NCBI GenBank assembly: GCA_022483015.1
Contig: JAKVOB010000001.1
Span: 2,070,902-2,134,901, forward strand
DNA: 64,000 nt
Direction of reading: 5' to 3'
Source: Atopobiaceae bacterium
GTDB lineage: Bacteria; Actinomycetota; Coriobacteriia; Coriobacteriales; Atopobiaceae
Part shown: positions 55,692 through 64,000 of the stretch, in pieces
Layout: every line of letters begins with the position of its first letter
Position numbering within the stretch: position 1 is the first letter of the stretch
The notes under the pieces: generated by a model
Database searches by the model: none
Seen by the model: the letters and a program-made list of their open reading frames with translations, nothing else
Told to the model about the DNA's origin: nothing
Made by a program: the position numbers and the translations under genes

Positions 55692-57138
55692 CCTCGGCCT
55701 CCTCTGTGGGCGCATCAGGCTCAGGCTTCTGGTTCAGGAGCTGGATGACATGTGCGAACCGCTCATGGAAGACTGGGTCAGGAATGGCACCGTAGATGCC
55801 ATGTAGGTAGTTTCTTCCATGGTTCTCGGCCTCGCGAGACTGGACAGAGGTCAAGGGGTACAGCGTCGCCGCTCCATAACAGTCCTTCTCGACAAACCAG
55901 ATCTGGTCACGTGCCAGCGGTCTCTCGTCATTTCCAGACTTGGTGATGAGCGAGGTGTCGTGGGTCGTGAAGATGAGCTGTGCCTCATTTGGATTGGTGG
56001 CAGGGTCCTTGAAGAGCTCCACCAGCTGCTCGACGAGAATCGGATGAAGGCTCGTATCGATCTCGTCCACTATGGCGACCTCACCATTATGGATCGCCCT
56101 GAGCGCCATGGAGAAGAATGCGAGCATGGCAAGGGTTCCATTAGACTCCTGAGACCGGTTGAAGACGGCCTTGCAATCCTTACCTTGGTGCGTGAACGCA
56201 AGCTTGAGGTTTGGAATCGCCTGGTCGGGATTCACGCGCGCGAGCTTCTTTGCCTTTTGCAGGCGCTCCTCCTTGTCCATGGTAGGATCCTGGACCATCA
56301 GGACGCTCGAGAGGTACTCCTCATAGGGGGAATCACCCGCCCCGGCCGTTTCCTGCGATGCATCATAGAGGTCGCTGAGCTGATCGCGCGCCTGAACGGC
56401 TCCTATTCCGAAACCAGAGCCAGCGATGAGTTGGGAGAGGGCCTCAGCGCCTCCCTTGTTCTTATAGAGATCCTCCGTGATTCCATAGAGCTCGTCCTCG
56501 TACAGGCTGGCGTCATAGAAGCCGACCTGATGCGCGAGGAACTCGAAGGCAGGCATGACGGTCTGGTTGTTCATCGCCGCCATGACGGAGAGCATGGGAG
56601 TACCAGGCTTGACCGCATCCTCATATACGCTACGTCGGCCACGGAACAAGTTCCCATATGAGTACCCATAGGTAGCACCCTTGCCCTTACGAGCCTCCCT
56701 TTCGAAGAGGCGCGACGAGCATACGCGGGCAGCACCGGGCTCAGAGAAGATTCGAAGGGACTCATAGGTGACGACCCCCTTGGGGCCGTCGAGGTCCAGC
56801 TCGTATCTATACCGTCGGCCATCTTGGCCCAGGAAGTCGACGAGGAATGAGGATATGGCCGACGAGCTGCTCTTATCAAGAGCAAATGGATGCAGCTCTT
56901 TTGAAAGGTCGAATCCATCGCTAAAACCTCTCGCGACATAATGTGAGACGAACGAGAGGGCCTCGATAAAGCTGCTCTTGCCAGAAGCGTTTCCACCATA
57001 TATGGCAGCCACGGTGGAGAGCTCGTTATGCGGCCAGTCGTATGGCTCGTTCTTCTGGGCGACACCGGTCCGTTCGAGTGAGAACTGTTGAGGGTCCTTG
57101 AAAGACTTGAAATTGGAGAAGCTGAAGTTGATGAGCAT
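55684..57138 (-). CDS. RloA/AbiLi-like AAA15-family ATPase
   Basis: 484 residues. N-terminal MLINFSFSNFKSFKD, Walker A YGGNASGKSS near 46-55, then a long coiled/insert region, SQESNGTLAM signature near 333, Walker B AIVDEIDTSLHP near 360, and IFTTHDTSLI near 390. This is the ATPase half of the two-gene RloA-RloB/AbiL-type module. The ATG at 57138 has GAGGAGG upstream and a good promoter precedes it. The neighbouring rloB-like start is inside its last codons. Nucleic-acid sensing by the ATPase is the common hypothesis for the family. Confidence 0.9.
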   Translation of the reverse strand: MLINFSFSNFKSFKDPQQFSLERTGVAQKNEPYDWPHNELSTVAAIYGGNASGKSSFIEALSFVSHYVARGFSDGFDLSKELHPFALDKSSSSAISSFLVDFLGQDGRRYRYELDLDGPKGVVTYESLRIFSEPGAARVCSSRLFEREARKGKGATYGYSYGNLFRGRRSVYEDAVKPGTPMLSVMAAMNNQTVMPAFEFLAHQVGFYDASLYEDELYGITEDLYKNKGGAEALSQLIAGSGFGIGAVQARDQLSDLYDASQETAGAGDSPYEEYLSSVLMVQDPTMDKEERLQKAKKLARVNPDQAIPNLKLAFTHQGKDCKAVFNRSQESNGTLAMLAFFSMALRAIHNGEVAIVDEIDTSLHPILVEQLVELFKDPATNPNEAQLIFTTHDTSLITKSGNDERPLARDQIWFVEKDCYGAATLYPLTSVQSREAENHGRNYLHGIYGAIPDPVFHERFAHVIQLLNQKPEPDAPTEEAEDE

Positions 57139-57195
57139 ATGTCCTCCTCGCGCCATTGGACCTCTAGGCGACTCAAGCTTTGAAAGAATGCGACA

Positions 57196-57224
57196 ACTAT
57201 ACTCGTGAGTTCTGTATATAGCAA
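57196..57224 (-). promoter_or_regulatory. Promoter of the rloA-rloB operon
   Basis: On the minus strand TTGCTA (57224-57219), 17 bases, TATAGT (57201-57196). It faces away from the HEPN gene. The -35 box is half of the inverted repeat TAGCAA-CTTT-TTGCTA (57219-57234), so a regulator bound there would cover it. Confidence 0.65.
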
Positions 57225-57254
57225 CTTTTTGCTAGTTTTCGCCATATTTCGTTT

Positions 57255-57260
57255 TATAAG
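57255..57260 (+). promoter_or_regulatory. -10 box of the HEPN-motif gene (possible leaderless mRNA)
   Basis: TATAAG ends six bases before the ATG at 57267, and no ribosome-binding site is visible, so transcription would start at the ATG. The nearest -35-like TTGCTA (57229-57234) has a long 20-base spacer. Confidence 0.4.
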
Positions 57261-57266
57261 TAACGT

Positions 57267-58433
57267 ATGTCCCATTCATCGTTTATGATTGCCCCGTCGA
57301 CCGCCGCCGACGCCGAACTTCATGCGTCACCTGGCGGGCTTCAACGAAGACGAGCATTTCCCTTGCTCAAGTTATTGGGGTACTTGGTGAGGAATGGTGA
57401 GGCACGCGAGACTGCCCGGGGCATCAGCAATGACCTCGATGATCTCATTTCACTAGTTGACGGCTTCTATCGCTTGCTCGGACCAAGGAACTGGGTCTTC
57501 TCAAATGCACTGAATCTCGAACGTATGAGGAAAGTCGTCGCCATGCCCACTCCCGAAGAGGCGGAGCGAGAGCTCGCCGCATACCTCGGCGAGGACGGAA
57601 CCCTCCTGCAGATGGTCTCTTGGCTGAACAGGTTTCCAGACATGCGCCCTCGACTCCCACTTCTCAAGAAAGCCGTTCGGGACTACCTCGAGGGACGTTA
57701 CTACAGCTCGGTGCTTGTGACGGTCTCCACGATGGACGGCTTCGTCAACGATGCCTTTAGGTCTGAGGAAAGAAGAGGTCTGCATGCAAGGCGTCCAGAG
57801 GAGCTACACGTCGATGACTGCGTTGCAACGGTCTGGGACGGCCTGCCCTCAGCCCAGGAGGCATTCACAAAGTCGTTCTATGCAAGAGTGGACACGCCTG
57901 TTTATGAGGTCTACCGCAATGGAATCATGCATGGGATGATTACCGACTATGACAATGTCATAGTCGCCTCTAAGGCCTGGTGCATGCTCTTTGCCATCGG
58001 AGACTGGGTCGATGCCAAGACCATCAAACAAGAGAATAGTAAGAAGGAACCTCGGACTCCGACTCAAGTGCTCAAGGGCCTCTCGGAAGCACGGAACCGC
58101 AAAGCTGACACCGACAAGAAGCTCGCTGCCTGGAAGAAACACCGTGTGAAACTCGAAAGCCCAATTGGACCTGACATCGAGCTTATCAAGGACTGCAACG
58201 CCTTCTTTGCAGCCTGGCAATCGAAAAACTACGGATCGCTCGGCTCCTATCTCACGAATTCCGATTCCAGAACACCTGGCAAGCAGGCAGGTGAGGCAAA
58301 GAACTGCTATCACCTCCATCCGATTGAGAGATTCGAGGTCGAGGAGATTGACAGGCAGGCCCCTGAGACATCTGGTAATCGATGTCGGCACAGGTCGAAC
58401 TGGCTCACGCGTACGCACGGACACCTGATATGA
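57267..58433 (+). CDS. HEPN-motif protein divergent from rloA-rloB
   Basis: 388 residues, no family firmly recognised. Residues about 45-130 are helical and charged. The segment VYEVYRNGIMHGM near 214-226 contains R-N-x3-H (RX4H), the active-site motif of HEPN ribonucleases, followed by KAWCMLFAIGDWVD, a pattern seen in HEPN/Apea-like domains. The last 200 residues are basic, with low-complexity turns. The final eight codons lie inside the 131-base repeat, so the natural C-terminus may have been altered. It shares a 128-base AT-rich divergent promoter region with rloA. An RNase effector is an inference. Confidence 0.7.
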   Translation: MSHSSFMIAPSTAADAELHASPGGLQRRRAFPLLKLLGYLVRNGEARETARGISNDLDDLISLVDGFYRLLGPRNWVFSNALNLERMRKVVAMPTPEEAERELAAYLGEDGTLLQMVSWLNRFPDMRPRLPLLKKAVRDYLEGRYYSSVLVTVSTMDGFVNDAFRSEERRGLHARRPEELHVDDCVATVWDGLPSAQEAFTKSFYARVDTPVYEVYRNGIMHGMITDYDNVIVASKAWCMLFAIGDWVDAKTIKQENSKKEPRTPTQVLKGLSEARNRKADTDKKLAAWKKHRVKLESPIGPDIELIKDCNAFFAAWQSKNYGSLGSYLTNSDSRTPGKQAGEAKNCYHLHPIERFEVEEIDRQAPETSGNRCRHRSNWLTRTHGHLI

Positions 58434-58435
58434 CG

Positions 58436-58467
58436 ACGGGCCGCCGGCATCGCTGCCGACGGCCCGT
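58436..58467 (-). terminator. carAB terminator
   Basis: ACGGGCCGCCGGCA and TGCCGACGGCCCGT pair with one C/A mismatch and a TCGC loop, 22 bases after the carB stop. The same hairpin is duplicated at 54911-54942. Confidence 0.8.
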
Positions 58468-58489
58468 CCATTTGGTTGTTCTCCCCGCC

Positions 58490-61696
<3,207 letters not shown>

Positions 61697-62983
61697 CTAG
61701 AAGCGCCTCCCCTCTCGGACGTCGATGGCAAGGTAGTCGGGCACGCCCTCCATGAGGCGACGGAAGGCCTCGAAGAGGTAGACGGCATCGTGCGGGCCGG
61801 GGCTCGCCTCGGGGTGGTACTGCACGCAGAAGCAGGGGACGTCGAGGAACTGGATGCCCTCGGGCGTGCCGTCGTTGAGGTTCACGTGGGTGAGGCGGAT
61901 GCGGCCGAAGCGGTCGTTCGCCACGACCGGCGCGATGCGGCGCTCGCTCCAGAAGCGGAGGTCGCAAGGATCGGCCGCAGCCCAGGCGGAGGCCACGTCG
62001 GCCCCGCCGGACTCCTCGGCGACGAGCGTGCCCAAGGTCGAGAAGTCCAGGCCGTAGTTGTGGTTCTGGGCCGTGACCTCGACCATGCCCGAGAGGAGGT
62101 TCATGACGGGCTGGTTGCCGCCGTGATGGCCGTACGGGAGCTTGTCGATGGTGGCGCCCGTGGCCTGGCAGATCATCTGGTGGCCCAGGCAGATGCCGAA
62201 CAGGGGCACCTTGCCGATGAGCGAGGCCGCCACGGCCGCAGGCTCGGGGACCTCACGAGGGTCGCCAGGGCCGTTCGAGAGGAAGACGCCGTCGGGCTCG
62301 AGCGACATGATCTCCTCCGCGGAGGTGTCCCAGGGGACGACCGTCACGTCCAGGCCGGCGTTGGCCAGGCCGTGCACGATGCCGCGCTTCTCGCCGCAGT
62401 CGAGCGCGACCACATGGAGGCGCTTGCGAGGGTTGTCGGGGTCGAGGCGGGGGTCCACGTCATAGCGGTCGGCGCACGAGACGTCGGCCACCCAGTTGTG
62501 CGAGGAGATCGAGGGGCTGGTGCGCACACGCTCGACGAGGTGGGCGGGATCGAGGTCCACCGTGGATATCGCGGCGCGCATGGTACCCTGCTCGCGCACG
62601 CGGAGCACGAGCTCGCGGGTGTCGACGCCCTCGATGGCCACGATGCCGGCCTTCTCGAGGAAGTCGGGGAGGCTCTGCTCGGACTGCCAGTTGTTGGGGG
62701 TGTGGCACATGTCGCGCACGACCACGCCCGCCAGCGCCGGGCGCTCGGCCTGCATGTCGGCCGCGCAGACGCCGTAGTTGCCGATCTGTGGATAGGTGAA
62801 GAGCACGATCTGTCCGGCATAGGAGGGGTCGGTGATGACCTCCTGGTAGCCGGAGAGGCTCGTGTTGAATACGATCTCGCCAAAGGTCTCGCCCTGGGCG
62901 CCTACCGAGAGGCCCTCCAGGCAGGTGCCATCCTCCAGGGCTATGAGCGCGTGGGGGGTGTCGTGCGCCAACAGTGAATTCAC
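61697..62983 (-). CDS. carA: Carbamoyl-phosphate synthase small subunit
   Basis: Glutaminase subunit that feeds ammonia to CarB; 428 residues. The amidotransferase domain has FGICLGHQM with the catalytic Cys near 280 and YHPEASPGPHD with His/Glu near 402-405. The start is GTG with AGAGAGGGA upstream, which fits the conserved length. It is the first gene of carAB. Pyrimidine or arginine control of the operon is likely, but no PyrR site was recognised in the 150-base upstream region. Confidence 0.97.
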   Translation of the reverse strand: MNSLLAHDTPHALIALEDGTCLEGLSVGAQGETFGEIVFNTSLSGYQEVITDPSYAGQIVLFTYPQIGNYGVCAADMQAERPALAGVVVRDMCHTPNNWQSEQSLPDFLEKAGIVAIEGVDTRELVLRVREQGTMRAAISTVDLDPAHLVERVRTSPSISSHNWVADVSCADRYDVDPRLDPDNPRKRLHVVALDCGEKRGIVHGLANAGLDVTVVPWDTSAEEIMSLEPDGVFLSNGPGDPREVPEPAAVAASLIGKVPLFGICLGHQMICQATGATIDKLPYGHHGGNQPVMNLLSGMVEVTAQNHNYGLDFSTLGTLVAEESGGADVASAWAAADPCDLRFWSERRIAPVVANDRFGRIRLTHVNLNDGTPEGIQFLDVPCFCVQYHPEASPGPHDAVYLFEAFRRLMEGVPDYLAIDVREGRRF

Positions 62984-63040
62984 GGGTTTTGTCCCTCTCT
63001 TCCCTTGCAGGTATCCCGTACCGGCTTAAAGGTCTGGGAC

Positions 63041-63046
63041 AGTATA
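63041..63046 (-). promoter_or_regulatory. -10 box of carAB
   Basis: TATACT on the minus strand, about 58 bases before the carA GTG. The -35 is weak. A mirrored TATACT at 63102-63107 faces the divergent gene. Confidence 0.4.
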
Positions 63047-63137
63047 CGCGCATCTGCATGGCGGCGGGGCCCTCCTTCGTAAGGCCGACACAACGAGTCC
63101 GTATACTGCCCAAGAAAAGCGTCCATAAGGAGACCCA

Positions 63138-64000
63138 GTGCCGACAGACCATCTTGACCAGACCGACCACACGAGCGATTCGTCAGCGGATGCGGCACGG
63201 CAGGCAGCGGGGTCGCAGGACGCCCGTGCCACCGATGCGGCCGACACCACCCAGGTGCCGGTGCAGAAGGTCATCATCAAGGAGGTCCCCAAGAAGGAGA
63301 CGGGCCTTTCGGTCTCGCAGATCGTGGCGCCGGCGCTGGCGGCCCTCACGAGCTTCCTCATGTCGTCGCAGATCGGCATCGCCGGCTCGGTCATCGGCGT
63401 GGTCGTGGGCTCCATCGTGGCCACGGTCTCGTCCCAGGTCTACAAGCACGTGCTCAACGCCTCGGCCGAGAAGATCCGCGACATCGCCTCGACCGACGAC
63501 GCTGGCACCCCCGACGTCACCACGCGCCTGGCCGACGCCGCCCACGAGACGGACGCGTCGCAGTCCCCCTATGTCACGGCATCCGCCGACCAGACCACCA
63601 GGCTCAAGCGCGCCGACCCCTCCCGGATCGCCTCGGAGGCCGATGCGACCCAGGTCGCCGCGGAGAACGGCGCGACGCGCGTGGCACCGGCCAGCGTCCG
63701 TGCCGCCGCCGCGACGCGCGAGAGCAAGGCCACGACCCGCAAGGTCATGATCGTGGGCATCATCGTGGCCATCGTGGCCGTCCTGGCCACGGCACTCGTC
63801 ATCAACCTCGCCACCTCGGGCGAGGGCATCGGCACCAAGACCGACCCGATCTTCTCGCCCGCGTCCACGACGGCCCAGACGGCGGCGGCCAGCACCGACC
63901 ATGCCGCCGCCACGAAGGGCGCGCCCTCGGCGAGCGCCTCGGCGACCTCGCAGGAGGCGGCCACCGGCTCTCAGACCCAGGAGGCGGCGACGGGCTCGCG
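63138..64000 (+). CDS. Hypothetical membrane protein (cut by window end)
   Basis: The frame from GTG 63138 is open to the window end, 287 codons so far. AGGAG lies seven bases upstream. A polar, Ala/Asp/Thr-rich N-terminus is followed by hydrophobic stretches near 60-95 (IVAPALAALTSFLMSS, GIAGSVIGVVVGSIVATVSS) and another near 200-222 (VMIVGIIVAIVAVLATALVI), then an Ala/Ser/Thr-rich, probably extracytoplasmic tail. I do not recognise the family. It is divergent from carA. Confidence 0.75.
   Translation, partial: MPTDHLDQTDHTSDSSADAARQAAGSQDARATDAADTTQVPVQKVIIKEVPKKETGLSVSQIVAPALAALTSFLMSSQIGIAGSVIGVVVGSIVATVSSQVYKHVLNASAEKIRDIASTDDAGTPDVTTRLADAAHETDASQSPYVTASADQTTRLKRADPSRIASEADATQVAAENGATRVAPASVRAAAATRESKATTRKVMIVGIIVAIVAVLATALVINLATSGEGIGTKTDPIFSPASTTAQTAAASTDHAAATKGAPSASASATSQEAATGSQTQEAATGS

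Overview
The window reads as a chromosome segment of a high-GC actinobacterium, most likely class Coriobacteriia and Olsenella/Atopobiaceae-like. This is an inference from several traits together: strongly GC-rich codon use, a four-domain ribosomal protein S1, a type III glutamine synthetase, a lactose/cellobiose-type PTS with its PRD regulator, an isopeptide-domain surface protein paired with its own sortase, and frequent GTG/TTG starts. No rRNA, tRNA or CRISPR array was seen.

Layout. (1) 1-17,130 is mostly core genome on the minus strand: uvrB (cut by the window edge), a lytic transglycosylase overlapping coaE, a licR-like regulator/IIA/IIB/membrane protein/IIC operon, a zinc-ribbon protein, rpsA, a HAD hydrolase (plus strand), polA-rnhA, an MFS exporter, and a barnase-like lipoprotein RNase with a barstar-like inhibitor. 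(2) 17,323-33,767 holds glnN, an HdeD-like membrane protein (minus), a 1,402-residue sortase-anchored adhesin overlapping its class B-like sortase, an L-lactate permease, mntP (minus), a zinc-dependent phospholipase C-like protein, rlmKL and kup. (3) 33,940-50,713 is a capsule/exopolysaccharide locus. A regulatory/export half (wzz, tyrosine kinase, PHP-type phosphatase, DUF4012) keeps the host GC content. From about 38.4 kb the base composition falls and genes alternate strand: wzy, glycosyltransferases, wbaP-like initiating transferase, wecB, wzx, licD, a licC-licA fusion and a tarI/ispD-like cytidylyltransferase, separated by IS remnants and large hairpins. (4) 51,235-53,188 is a membrane GGDEF-EAL gene broken by a one-base frameshift.

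(5) 53,451-58,540 is a compact accessory/defence region. It has two RloA/AbiLi-like AAA ATPases, an RloB/AbiLii-like protein, and a divergent gene with a HEPN-type RX4H motif. The rloA-rloB-HEPN block is bracketed by two directly repeated 131-bp copies of the carB 3' end plus its terminator hairpin, which marks it as an insertion at the end of carB. I consider this the most interesting part of the window. (6) 58,490-64,000 has carB-carA (minus) and a divergent gene for a membrane protein, cut by the window end.

How the genes work together: the PTS operon imports and senses a beta-glucoside or similar sugar; the capsule locus would build a Wzx/Wzy-type polysaccharide under CpsBCD-like tyrosine phosphorylation, probably decorated with phosphocholine or a phospho-alditol by LicD/LicCA/TarI; the adhesin-sortase pair builds a covalently anchored surface protein; and the carB-end island looks like a phage-defence module.
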